Shown one piece after another: positions 8,322 to 16,010 of a DNA stretch of 64,000 bases. The position numbers and the translations under genes were made by a program. Source of the stretch: Vreelandella salicampi (GTDB lineage: Bacteria; Pseudomonadota; Gammaproteobacteria; Pseudomonadales; Halomonadaceae); assembly GCF_013415105.1 (NCBI RefSeq), contig NZ_JACCDF010000018.1, positions 1-64,000 on the forward strand. Reading direction: 5' to 3'. How positions within the stretch are numbered: position 1 is the first letter of the stretch; each line of letters opens with the position of its first letter. A model generated the notes under the pieces. That model saw only the letters and a list, made by a program, of their open reading frames with translations. It did not search any database and had not been told where the DNA came from.

Positions 8322-8681
8322 ATGCAACACACAACGGCTTGGCTAAAGGCGGTAATCGGCGCGAGCATGTTGGCCGCGCTACCACTGAGCGCAGAAACGA
8401 CGAAGGAGGATGCAATGGGGCAGCAGATTCAGGTCGAGGTGAGCGGCACACCGGGTGTGGCGTTTAGCGCCGAGTGGCGCGTTACCCACAATGGCGATAC
8501 GCAAACCTATCAAGAAGAAGGGCAAGTACCGGCTGACTACACGTTTGAAGGCGAGGGAATTCAAGCAAGCATCAAGGTGTTAAGCGAAGGGCAGCTGGAT
8601 GTAACCGTTCAAAAAAGCGGCAACCGCTCGCGTTCCTCTACCCAAGGCAAAGGCAGCACGTTAAATATTGCCGTGAGATAA
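8322..8681 (+). CDS. Small exported protein of unknown function beside the curli locus
   Basis: 119 residues starting MQHTTAWLKAV, with a hydrophobic signal peptide ending near ALPLSA before ETTKEDA. The ~95-residue mature part is polar, has no cysteine, and alternates hydrophobic and polar residues (QIQVEVSG, FSAEWRVTH, ASIKVLSEG, LDVTVQKSG), which suggests a small beta-sandwich. The ATG at 8322 is chosen because GGGGGG lies 4 nt upstream and the signal peptide begins there; a longer frame from 8235 would run through the hemL terminator hairpin. It converges on csgA and shares its terminator (8700-8727). No family was recognised. Size and predicted architecture are compatible with a periplasmic chaperone such as CsgC or CsgH, but no sequence match is claimed. 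Confidence 0.7.
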   Translation: MQHTTAWLKAVIGASMLAALPLSAETTKEDAMGQQIQVEVSGTPGVAFSAEWRVTHNGDTQTYQEEGQVPADYTFEGEGIQASIKVLSEGQLDVTVQKSGNRSRSSTQGKGSTLNIAVR

Positions 8682-8699
8682 ATCGAAATTTAGACAACA

Positions 8700-8727
8700 A
8701 ATAACCGCCCCCGAGGGGGCGGTTATT
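8700..8727. terminator. Bidirectional terminator between the small exported protein gene and csgA
   Basis: AATAACCGCCCCC (8700-8712) and GGGGGCGGTTATT (8715-8727) form a near-perfect 13-bp inverted repeat. T-rich flanks are present on both strands, so it can serve the plus-strand gene ending at 8681 and csgA ending at 8756. Confidence 0.85.
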
Positions 8728-8755
8728 AATTGATAACTCTAGAAATTTCTGGAAG

Positions 8756-9736
8756 TTAGTACTGTAAAACAGATACTTCATTACCAGAGCCATTTTGTGT
8801 CACATGAGCATGACCAGCAGCAGATGTTGTAGTCATACCTAGCTGAGTGATGGTAGAAACGTTGTTGCTACCACCTCCTTGCAAAACATCTGCGTAGTGT
8901 CCACGACCAGAACCACCGCCGTTGCCATAATTATCCTGCATGATGTATGAATCATTAGCTCCATCAGTCTGGTTAACAAATGCTATGTTATCGCTACCAC
9001 GCTGGATGATATAGCTTTCTCCGTTTGTACCATTTTGCATAACATCAGCATAGTTATCATCACCATATGTTTGGCCGATATAGCTATCGTTACGGTATCC
9101 AGTCTGATCGACCCAAGCTTGGTTTCTATCTGCGCCGCCACCCATACCACCTTGAAGCACCACAGAATTATTTCGATCACCCGATTGTGATACATCAGCT
9201 TTATTATCGCGACCTCCATATTGATCAACCCGAGAGTCATTGAAATCGCCTTCTTGCATTATATTTACAATACCACCTCTAGATAGATTTTGATCTACCT
9301 TAGAGTAGTTACGTTGACCATACTGTTGAATATCGGCATCCGATCCTGGACCTGTTCCTGGATTTGTTTGATCAAGTATAGACTCGTTTTGCTTATTTGT
9401 TTGAACTATACTAGCCGCGTTGTTTGAACCTGTTTGATTACTTTCAGACTCATTATTGTTCCCAGTGACACTTGAAATTGGAGCATTTCCATTAAGTCCA
9501 GTAAGTGCAGTTTGTGCGCTACTGAATGTTGGCGTAGGCCCACTTGTCCAGGCATTATTATCCTGATTGATAGCTCCTCCAGTATTATCCAGACCTGCAT
9601 TATCAACACCCCAATCTACTGAGGTGAGATTGGTACTTGCCTGAATAGTAGTTGTAGGCTGCTGTGGTGCTGCAAAGGTAGCAGCACTCATTGCAAAAGT
9701 TACGGCGGCGGCGAGTGAGGTAAGTTGCAGTTTCAT
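8756..9736 (-). CDS. csgA: Curlin major subunit CsgA-like amyloid protein
   Basis: Secreted amyloid subunit of 326 residues, about twice the length of E. coli CsgA (151). The signal peptide runs to about residue 22 (SAATFA before APQQP). A low-complexity Asn/Thr/Ser-rich segment of ~85 residues follows, then about eight degenerate curlin repeats with the Q-X-G-X-X-N-X-A-X-V-X-Q pattern (such as QYGGRDNKADVSQSG, QTYGDDNYADVMQNG), ending SVLQY. Several repeats carry NDSYI or NDSRV strands, and glycine-rich insertions lengthen some turns. The gene is clearly more AT-rich than its surroundings. It follows csgB by 63 nt with an AAAGGGG ribosome-binding site. CsgA is favoured over CsgB by position and length. 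Confidence 0.9.
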   Translation of the reverse strand: MKLQLTSLAAAVTFAMSAATFAAPQQPTTTIQASTNLTSVDWGVDNAGLDNTGGAINQDNNAWTSGPTPTFSSAQTALTGLNGNAPISSVTGNNNESESNQTGSNNAASIVQTNKQNESILDQTNPGTGPGSDADIQQYGQRNYSKVDQNLSRGGIVNIMQEGDFNDSRVDQYGGRDNKADVSQSGDRNNSVVLQGGMGGGADRNQAWVDQTGYRNDSYIGQTYGDDNYADVMQNGTNGESYIIQRGSDNIAFVNQTDGANDSYIMQDNYGNGGGSGRGHYADVLQGGGSNNVSTITQLGMTTTSAAGHAHVTQNGSGNEVSVLQY

Positions 9737-9799
9737 GGTCGTTCCCCTTTGGTTTTTTCGATCGTCTTGCTTGGTGGTTACTGAGAAGCGAAATGCGAC

Positions 9800-10348
9800 T
9801 CAGTAGGTATCGATAGTGACCGGTTGTGCATTGCCCGAATGGTTTTGTTGTTCGATGCTAATGCTACGAAGGCCACTGCCCGATTGTGATTGTGAAAGCG
9901 TTATGTCACTGCCAAAGCCAAACTGGTTAATTTCGGCTTGGAATTTATTGCCTTTTTGAGTAATGGCAGCTTTATGTTCATTACCCACTTGCACAATAAT
10001 GCCGATATTGCTGCCATTACTTTGTAAAATATTAGCTTGGTTGTTATCACCGTCTTGGTAAATATGGGCGAAATTAGCGAATTGATAACCAGCAGAGCGA
10101 GATTGGACAACACTTGCCTGATTATCGTTTCCGTTTTGCTGAATAATACTGACGTTTCCTTGATAAGAGCTATAATCAATACTTTTTACGTATTGTGTAA
10201 CTCGGCTTTCCCACATATTTTCCCAACTATCATCATTGGCAGCTTCAGCAGGAACCGTCGCGTTAACAAACGATGCGGTTACGACAAAGGCAAAAGTAGC
10301 TACTTGTTTCGCCAGTCTGCTTTTGTTGTAGGCATTTAACGGTTCCAT
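9800..10348 (-). CDS. csgB: Curlin minor subunit (nucleator) CsgB-like
   Basis: Exported curlin of 182 residues. A basic N-terminus and hydrophobic signal peptide (ATFAFVVTASFVNATVPAEA) precede a mature part with about five curlin repeats, such as QQNGNDNQASVVQ, YQDGDNNQANILQ, QVGNEHKAAITQ and QKGNKFQAEINQ. The C-terminus (SISIEQQNHSGNAQPVTIDTY) departs from the repeat, as expected for the nucleator that anchors fibres at the outer membrane. It is the first gene of the csgBA unit and is preceded by an AT-rich 240-bp region that likely holds its promoter. Composition is AT-rich like csgA. Confidence 0.88.
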   Translation of the reverse strand: MEPLNAYNKSRLAKQVATFAFVVTASFVNATVPAEAANDDSWENMWESRVTQYVKSIDYSSYQGNVSIIQQNGNDNQASVVQSRSAGYQFANFAHIYQDGDNNQANILQSNGSNIGIIVQVGNEHKAAITQKGNKFQAEINQFGFGSDITLSQSQSGSGLRSISIEQQNHSGNAQPVTIDTY

Positions 10349-10590
10349 GATGTTATCCCTTTTGAAACTTTATGTATCAATTTGTGTTTCATGAGTTGAG
10401 TTTGGACGATTTTAAAAATAGCGCTATCAGAAGCTTTTCTATTGTTGCGTTGGTCTTTCTGCTTTTTTCTTTTCGGTTAAAGTGGATTTTTTTAGATAAG
10501 TTAGTATGAGATTCATCATTATTAGGCTTGGTGAATTGACTTTTTTAGATGTCAATCAATGCGTTATAAACGCCAGGTAGAAAACCAGGC
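10349..10590 (-). promoter_or_regulatory. AT-rich upstream region of csgBA
   Basis: These ~240 bp lie between csgB and the terminator of the csgDEFG unit and contain no plausible gene. The sequence is AT-rich with several A-tracts on the minus strand (for example GAAAAGAAAAAAG). CsgD-type activators bind A-rich sites in enterobacteria, so this is where the csgBA promoter and CsgD sites are expected. No exact site could be assigned. Confidence 0.55.
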
Positions 10591-10591
10591 G

Positions 10592-10634
10592 CAAAAAAAG
10601 CGGCCATGTGAATACATGGCCGCGACGTTTTTTT
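10592..10634. terminator. Terminator closing csgDEFG, upstream of csgBA
   Basis: GCGGCCATGT (10600-10609) and ACATGGCCGC (10614-10623) form a perfect 10-bp stem with a four-base loop. On the minus strand it is followed by a run of T residues (complement of 10592-10599), giving a good intrinsic terminator after csgG. The plus strand also has a T-run (10628-10634). It splits the locus into two transcription units. Confidence 0.85.
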
Positions 10635-10667
10635 ATGTGGTGTTTTTATATTCCCTTGTTGTAGTTG

Positions 10668-11498
10668 TTACAGCATGGGGATGGAGGCATCCAAGTATTC
10701 CCCAAGAAGCGTGTCGTGTATGTTGACGCCAGGCGCTAAATTCCAAAGGCGGTTTTCGACACCGCGCGCGATGAGATGAATCACGGCGGATTCAACCGCA
10801 GACATTACCGCCATTTGCACCGGCTCATTGGTGGTAATGCCCGCCTCGGCTTCTAACAACCGCCGGAAGTCGATAAAGCGATAGACCCCCGCACGCAGCT
10901 CTTTGGAGTAAATCGTCTTGGTGGTGGTGACGTTGGCCAATATTTCGCCGGTGGAGATTTCAACGGCGCGTAAGTTCACCGTGACTTGATCCACTTGATA
11001 CTGCCCCGAGGCGCCGATACCAAAATATTCGGCCCCGGCGCCGCCGGTACGCACGTTGGATTCAAAGGCAATAATGCCGCCTTCCAACATCACGGAGGCC
11101 GCACGCAGCGAGGGAAGCGTATCGGGCTGGCCAAAGCGCTCAAACTCCGCGCGTATAATGCGCCGTTCGGTCAGTAGGTTTTGTAACCCCACCCGCTCCA
11201 GTGGAATAAACCAACCCGATTCCGATAGAGCGCCCGTCAACATGGCCGCTGCCCCTTGGGTAACGGCGGTAGAAAATGTGCTGGCAGGCGCTGGGCGGTA
11301 TTGACCGGTTTGATCGCGGAAATCGTACACCGAGACAAAAATGCGCCCGGCCGGTGGTGGCAGCGAGACCAGATCTTGGTAGGTCGCGCCCCTAGGTGTC
11401 AGGGTGGCAGGCGCCCCCTCAAGGTTTTCTGAAGTAGCGACGACACCGGCACACCCGCTTAGCCATATAGAAATGATGATAATTGCAGTAAATTTCAT
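10668..11498 (-). CDS. csgG: Curli secretion channel lipoprotein CsgG
   Basis: Outer-membrane lipoprotein that forms the nonameric curli export pore. 276 residues, matching E. coli CsgG (277). The ATG at 11496-11498 is chosen because AGGGGG lies 7 nt upstream; the longer in-frame ORF starts inside the gap. A signal peptide with lipobox LSGC is at residues 13-18. Family blocks PRGATYQDLVSLPPPAGRI, SVYDFRDQTGQYRP and ALSESGWFIPLERVGLQNLL are all present. It is the last gene of the csgDEFG unit, 60 nt after csgF, and is followed by an intrinsic terminator. Confidence 0.96.
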   Translation of the reverse strand: MKFTAIIIISIWLSGCAGVVATSENLEGAPATLTPRGATYQDLVSLPPPAGRIFVSVYDFRDQTGQYRPAPASTFSTAVTQGAAAMLTGALSESGWFIPLERVGLQNLLTERRIIRAEFERFGQPDTLPSLRAASVMLEGGIIAFESNVRTGGAGAEYFGIGASGQYQVDQVTVNLRAVEISTGEILANVTTTKTIYSKELRAGVYRFIDFRRLLEAEAGITTNEPVQMAVMSAVESAVIHLIARGVENRLWNLAPGVNIHDTLLGEYLDASIPML

Positions 11499-11557
11499 GA
11501 AGTATCCCCCTGATGTAACGCCCTTTGGCATATTCAGAAAAGTATTTCCGTTTTGGT

Positions 11558-11983
11558 TCAGGGAGCGAGAATGCTACCTACACGGATAGTGGTGGTATCG
11601 CCCGTGAGCTTGTCGGTGACTTGAATCGCGAGTTCGCCATTTTGGTCGCTGACGATGATGCCAAAATCGTCGCTGTTGAAACTGCCTTCACTGATCTCCC
11701 CACGCCTGGCCTCTGAAAGTAACTGGGATACCAGTTGACTCTCTAGGCGCTGAACAAGCCGATCGGTAGCACTTAGAGGTTCTCTGCGCATTGTATTTGG
11801 GTCGGTGGTGGTATCTTGCGCCTGAGCCTTGCTGAGCAAATGGCTACCCATGAAGGGGTCGCCACCAAATGAGGGGTTGATCGGTTGGTAAATCAGTTCG
11901 CCTGCGGTGGCAAGCGCCGGAGCGGCCATCAAAAGCGCGATAGCGGTGTAGCGTTTATGCAAAAGGGGGGCAAACGGTTTCAT
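11558..11983 (-). CDS. csgF: Curli assembly component CsgF
   Basis: Exported protein of 141 residues that couples the CsgG pore to the CsgB nucleator at the cell surface. Signal peptide cleaved near ALATA before GELIYQPINPSFGGDPF, the conserved CsgF N-terminus that inserts into the CsgG channel. The remainder (RLESQLVSQLLSEARRG, then FGIIVSDQNGELAIQVTD) matches the helix-plus-strand arrangement of the family. The start overlaps the csgE stop by one base (TAATG), so translation is probably coupled. Confidence 0.95.
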   Translation of the reverse strand: MKPFAPLLHKRYTAIALLMAAPALATAGELIYQPINPSFGGDPFMGSHLLSKAQAQDTTTDPNTMRREPLSATDRLVQRLESQLVSQLLSEARRGEISEGSFNSDDFGIIVSDQNGELAIQVTDKLTGDTTTIRVGSILAP

Positions 11984-12495
11984 TAGAATAGCTCCTCACT
12001 TCCTAAGTCTTTATCTGAGTTAATCGCGGATGTCAGCTTGTGGCGTAATATCGCCTCTTCGACAATTTTCACGGCTTCCCCGGCGGCACGGTCGGCCTCA
12101 TTAATTCTTGGGGAGAGCTGTGTACGGAAATACATACGGTTGCCTTCCATGATCCACACCTGGCTACCCCAGCGGGCATCGGGGCGTTCGCTAATGGTAA
12201 GGGTGGCGTTACCAATAAGGGGGTTACCCATGGCGCGCTGACTGAACGCGCGATAAAAGGTTTTCCCTGCCATGGTGATGGTGCGATCCACCAGCACTCC
12301 GGTGAGCTCGCTGCTGCCGTTGGGCCTTTGCTGTATGGCAGGGCCATCAGGGCTATCTAATTGGTTAATGGCGTCGATTTCGGCCTGTTCCTGTGTGCTA
12401 TCAGGGGTAGCCGAATCTAGCGTATCTGCCCACGCGGTGGGCATGATGAAAGCTGTCGTGAGTGCTATTAATGCAGTGGTGCGTAATGCGTTCAT
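11983..12495 (-). CDS. csgE: Curli export specificity factor CsgE
   Basis: Periplasmic adaptor that caps the CsgG pore and selects curlin substrates. The protein has 170 residues, about 40 more than E. coli CsgE (129). The extra length is a polar Asp/Ser/Gln-rich segment after the signal peptide (near TAWA, residues 20-23) and before the conserved core ELTGVLVDRTITMAGKTFYRAFSQ. The core continues with ERPDARWGSQVWI, typical of CsgE. Transcription follows csgD with a 33-nt gap, and csgF overlaps the stop. Confidence 0.94.
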   Translation of the reverse strand: MNALRTTALIALTTAFIMPTAWADTLDSATPDSTQEQAEIDAINQLDSPDGPAIQQRPNGSSELTGVLVDRTITMAGKTFYRAFSQRAMGNPLIGNATLTISERPDARWGSQVWIMEGNRMYFRTQLSPRINEADRAAGEAVKIVEEAILRHKLTSAINSDKDLGSEELF

Positions 12496-12528
12496 AACCG
12501 CTCCCTCTCTTAAGAGAAATGGCTCTCG

Positions 12529-13227
12529 TTAAGGAGTATGCTGGCGTTGTAGACTGCGAGCGGCCTCGATATTGGGCAAAATAGGGCCGAGGTTTTGGTG
12601 GATCCAATTCAACGCCTGAATGCGGTTGTGTACGTTGATTTTGCGAAAAATGTTGTAAAGGTGGGACTTTACCGTGTGCTCGCTAACGAATAGCTTCTCG
12701 GCAATTTGTTGATTCGAGGAGCCTGAGCTGAGCAGGGTAATAATCTCCATTTCGCGGTTGGTCAGCCCACAGGCAGGACGAAACGCGTTGCTTTGGTACT
12801 TGCGGTAAAACAGAATGAGGCGAGCCATCAGGTCGCGCGACATCCACAAATCCCCATCTATCAGGGCGTGAATGCCCTTGCAGATAACGTCTAAACTCTC
12901 ATTACGGTAGAACACCCCTTTTAGCTGAGCGCAGGAGAGCGCTTCCAACGCGTGATCAAGGTTGCGAATGTTCAGTGCCGCGATGGGGGTTTTCGCCATT
13001 TCGGATGGCAGCCTTTCTTGCCACTCGGGTAAGGCGTCAATGCCAATATGGTCACTATCGATGAGTAACAATAAGTTACCTGATGGGGGCGACGTAAACG
13101 TATCCGACGGTGACTGTATGCGGATGGCACAGCCAGTCTTATCGGCTAGGTAATCTGCAAATAACTGAATTTGAGGACTTTTTTCGGTAATTATGTAGAC
13201 AATGCCGGATGGCTTTGGGGGTGTCAT
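12529..13227 (-). CDS. csgD: LuxR-family curli regulator CsgD
   Basis: Transcription activator of 232 residues with an N-terminal receiver-like domain (about 1-140) and a C-terminal LuxR-type helix-turn-helix (about 154-206: LTNREMEIITLLSSG, then IAEKLFVSEHTVKSHLYNIF). This is the CsgD layout. It heads the csgDEFG unit and presumably activates csgBA. AAGGAGC lies 6 nt before the ATG. The 209 bp upstream are extremely AT-rich. The receiver-like domain lacks the usual acidic pocket and phospho-accepting aspartate pattern, as in E. coli CsgD. Confidence 0.92.
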   Translation of the reverse strand: MTPPKPSGIVYIITEKSPQIQLFADYLADKTGCAIRIQSPSDTFTSPPSGNLLLLIDSDHIGIDALPEWQERLPSEMAKTPIAALNIRNLDHALEALSCAQLKGVFYRNESLDVICKGIHALIDGDLWMSRDLMARLILFYRKYQSNAFRPACGLTNREMEIITLLSSGSSNQQIAEKLFVSEHTVKSHLYNIFRKINVHNRIQALNWIHQNLGPILPNIEAARSLQRQHTP

Positions 13228-13436
13228 GAGTAGCTCCTTGTAACAATAAAGGCTTAATAGGTGACAAATTCAGTGTTAACCATAAAAGCCAAAACGTAAA
13301 TATATGTTACTAAATGTTATTGAATAAATATATTCTTTATAGCTATTTATGAAATATGTATTTGATATTTATGGATTTTTCATATGCTAATATTTAGCGA
13401 CAGTTAATATATGTAATACGATGTCAGGAGATTCCG
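13228..13436. promoter_or_regulatory. Very AT-rich csgD/rdgB divergent promoter region
   Basis: This 209-bp gap separates divergent csgD and rdgB. From about 13258 to 13420 it is roughly three-quarters A+T, with many short TA-rich runs, against a GC-rich background. In enterobacteria the csgD promoter is a hub for nucleoid proteins; a similar role here is an inference. A good ribosome-binding site (CAGGAG) precedes rdgB. No specific operator was identified. Confidence 0.55.
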
Positions 13437-14060
13437 ATGTCAGCAGATAAAACGTTGGTACTGGCCAGCGGTAACGCGGGAAAGTTGCGCGAGTTCAACC
13501 AGTTGCTTGCGCCGCTGGGGATGGATGTACGCCCGCAGGCAGATTTTGGCGTTCAGGATGTGGCCGAAACCGGGCTTACGTTTGTAGAAAACGCCTTAAT
13601 CAAAGCGCGAGCGGCAAGCCAAGCTAGTGGTTTACCGGCGCTGGCGGATGATTCTGGCTTAGAAGTGGATGCCTTAAACGGCGCACCAGGGATTTATTCG
13701 GCGCGCTATGCCGGTGAGCCCAAAAGCGATGCGCGTAACAACGCCAAGCTCATTGATGCCCTTCATGACTGCGCGGAAGGGCAACGCAGCGGGCGCTATT
13801 GGTGTGTGCTGGTGTATTTGCGCCACCCTGAAGATCCGGTGCCGATCATTGTGCAACGCAGCTGGGAAGGCGAGATTCTGGCTCTTCCGCGCGGTGAGGG
13901 CGGCTTCGGTTATGACCCGCTTTTTTGGCTGCCCGATCACGGCATGAGTGCCGCTGAGCTGCCAGCTGAAAGCAAAAACCGTGTTAGTCACCGTGGCCGT
14001 GCGCTGCATGCCCTGGTGGAAATGCTGGAGGCAGAAACATCGCAGGTGGCGCATGGCTGA
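13437..14060 (+). CDS. rdgB: XTP/dITP diphosphatase (non-canonical purine NTP pyrophosphatase)
   Basis: House-cleaning enzyme of 207 residues that hydrolyses dITP and XTP. The family opening LVLASGNAGKLREFNQLL, the central ALADDSGLEVDALNGAPGIYSARYAG and the C-terminal GFGYDPLFW and VSHRGRAL are all seen. CAGGAG is well placed before the ATG. Its 3' end overlaps hemW by 8 nt, as in many gammaproteobacteria where rdgB and hemW form an operon. Confidence 0.97.
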   Translation: MSADKTLVLASGNAGKLREFNQLLAPLGMDVRPQADFGVQDVAETGLTFVENALIKARAASQASGLPALADDSGLEVDALNGAPGIYSARYAGEPKSDARNNAKLIDALHDCAEGQRSGRYWCVLVYLRHPEDPVPIIVQRSWEGEILALPRGEGGFGYDPLFWLPDHGMSAAELPAESKNRVSHRGRALHALVEMLEAETSQVAHG

Positions 14061-15219
14061 ACTGCCGCCGTTATCGCTTTATATCCATACGCCGTGGTGC
14101 GTGCGTAAATGCCCTTACTGCGATTTCAACTCCCACGAGCCCAAGAACCGCGAGCTACCTGAAGAGGCGTACTTGCGCGCGCTACTTGCCGATCTTGATG
14201 CGGACCTTCCGCTTGCCGCCCAGCGTCCGTTAGTCTCGATTTTTATCGGCGGCGGTACACCGAGTTTGTTGTCACCGCGTTTTTATCACGTCTTGTTTGA
14301 GGCGCTACAGACGCGGCTGACGTTTGCCCCTGATATTGAAATCACCTTAGAGGCCAACCCCGGTACCACTGAGCAGCACCGTTTTAGTGGCTATCGTGAG
14401 GCGGGCATTAACCGGCTTTCACTGGGTGTGCAGAGTTTTCACGCTGAACAGCTGGAGGCGCTGGGCCGTATTCACAGCGGTGAAGAAGCCGCTGCTGCTG
14501 TCGAGCAGGCAAGGGCGGCGGGTTTTAGCAACCTTAATATCGATTTGATGCACGGCCTGGCGGGGCAGACCCCTGAGCGCGCACTTGCCGATATCGACCA
14601 GGCACTCGCGCTCGCGCCGGAGCACCTCTCTTGGTATCAACTCACTCTTGAGCCCAATACCGCTTTTCACTCTCATCCGCCGGAGCTCCCTGAAGAAGAA
14701 GCGCTGTGGGAGATTCAAGACCAAGGGCACGAGCGCCTGGAAACGGCGGGGTTTTCGCGTTATGAAATTTCCGCCTATGCCAAACCGGGGCGTGAAAGCC
14801 GTCACAACATGAATTACTGGCAGTTTGGCGATTATCTCGGTATCGGGGCCGGCGCGCACAGTAAGCTCAGTCATATCAGCGACAATGGCGAATGGGTGAT
14901 AGAACGGCGTTGGAAAACCCGCCAGCCCGAGGCTTACCTGCAGCGCTTGGGGGATTTACGTGGTTTTGTGGCGGGTAAGCGTGAAGTAAGCGTGGCCGAG
15001 TTACCACTTGAGTTTGCCATGAACGCGCTGCGCCTGACCGAGGGCGTGCCGTTGGCGTTATGGTCGGCCTATACGGGGCAGCCAGAAGCCGTGCTGAATA
15101 AACGCTTACAAAGCGCCTATAAAAAAGGACTTTTAGAGGAGACGGCGAAAAGTCTTAGGGCATCCCCGCAAGGCCTACTATTCTTAAACGAGTTGCTGAC
15201 CGAGATCAGCGACGAATAA
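14053..15219 (+). CDS. hemW: Heme chaperone HemW (radical SAM, coproporphyrinogen oxidase-like)
   Basis: 388 residues. The radical-SAM cluster motif CVRKCPYC sits at Cys16/Cys20/Cys23, with SLYIHTPWC before it and IGGGTPSLL after. The family binds haem and a [4Fe-4S] cluster and is thought to insert haem into respiratory proteins; it lacks coproporphyrinogen oxidase activity where tested. The ATG at 14053, overlapping rdgB by 8 nt, is chosen because the conserved start MxxLPPLSLYIH begins there; an upstream in-frame ATG at 13948 lies inside rdgB. Confidence 0.94.
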   Translation: MAELPPLSLYIHTPWCVRKCPYCDFNSHEPKNRELPEEAYLRALLADLDADLPLAAQRPLVSIFIGGGTPSLLSPRFYHVLFEALQTRLTFAPDIEITLEANPGTTEQHRFSGYREAGINRLSLGVQSFHAEQLEALGRIHSGEEAAAAVEQARAAGFSNLNIDLMHGLAGQTPERALADIDQALALAPEHLSWYQLTLEPNTAFHSHPPELPEEEALWEIQDQGHERLETAGFSRYEISAYAKPGRESRHNMNYWQFGDYLGIGAGAHSKLSHISDNGEWVIERRWKTRQPEAYLQRLGDLRGFVAGKREVSVAELPLEFAMNALRLTEGVPLALWSAYTGQPEAVLNKRLQSAYKKGLLEETAKSLRASPQGLLFLNELLTEISDE

Positions 15220-15251
15220 TGAATTTTCTGTAGGACGTGAAGGAGTGAGTG

Positions 15252-15938
15252 ATGCGTTTTTATCGACTTTTAACACCGATTGCGGCCGCTTTATTGGTGG
15301 CGGGTTGCGCAACTAATGATCCATACGGTGGGCAAACGCAGCGCTCTAGCACCGCAACGGGCACCGGTATTGGTGCGGCTGTTGGCGCTGTTGCCGGGGC
15401 ACTTTCGGGCGATGGCAGTTCAAGCCGTCGTGACCGTGCGCTTATTGGTGCCGCTGTTGGCGCGGCCGCTGGTGCTGGCGTGGGTGCCTATATGGATCGC
15501 CAAGAGAATCAACTGCGCGATAGCTTGCAGGGCTCACGCATTGAAATCGACCGCCGTGGCGATGAGATTGTGCTCAACATGCCAAGTAGCGTGACCTTTG
15601 GCTTTGATTCCAGTGAGCTAACTTCGCAAGCACGCAGTTCGCTCAACGAAGTATCCAACGTGCTGCGCGAATACACCGATACTCGCGTCAATGTCGCCGG
15701 TCATACTGACAGTACGGGCGATGCCAATTACAACCAGCGCTTATCCGAGCGGCGCGCCCAGGCCGTGGGAGGCTACCTGAGCCAAAGCGGGGTTTCATCT
15801 GCACGCTTAAACATGATGGGTTACGGTGAGGCTCAGCCCGTTGCCAGTAATGAAACAGAGCAAGGCCGCGCGCAAAACCGCCGCGTTGAAATCACACTGA
15901 CGCCAACCGAGGGCGCCCAGAACTATCAAGCTCAGTAA
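15252..15938 (+). CDS. OmpA-family outer-membrane lipoprotein (YiaD-like)
   Basis: 228 residues. The lipobox LLVAGC gives a lipidated Cys near residue 19. A glycine-zipper region (GTGIGAAVGAVAGALSG and GAAVGAAAGAGVGAYM) comes next, then an OmpA-like peptidoglycan-binding domain with FGFDSSEL, VAGHTDSTGDANYNQRLSERRA and RRVEITL. It probably tethers the outer membrane to peptidoglycan. AGGAG lies 6 nt upstream of the ATG; GTG at 15249 is an alternative. An intrinsic terminator follows at 16011. Confidence 0.92.
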   Translation: MRFYRLLTPIAAALLVAGCATNDPYGGQTQRSSTATGTGIGAAVGAVAGALSGDGSSSRRDRALIGAAVGAAAGAGVGAYMDRQENQLRDSLQGSRIEIDRRGDEIVLNMPSSVTFGFDSSELTSQARSSLNEVSNVLREYTDTRVNVAGHTDSTGDANYNQRLSERRAQAVGGYLSQSGVSSARLNMMGYGEAQPVASNETEQGRAQNRRVEITLTPTEGAQNYQAQ

Positions 15939-16010
15939 TACCGGCAGGCGCGGTAAAACTTACCCACAGTAGGTTGGCGTAATCTGCTGTTAATAAGTCT
16001 CTAACCATCG

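Noticed and set aside
8835-9450. Regularly spaced repeats in csgA as a CRISPR-like array
   Set aside because: The repeats are degenerate at DNA level, in frame, and code the curlin Q-x-G-x-x-N pattern.
13948-14052. Upstream ATG extending HemW by 35 residues
   Set aside because: The extension lies in rdgB in another frame and is Trp/Cys/Arg-rich nonsense; HemW conservation begins at 14053.
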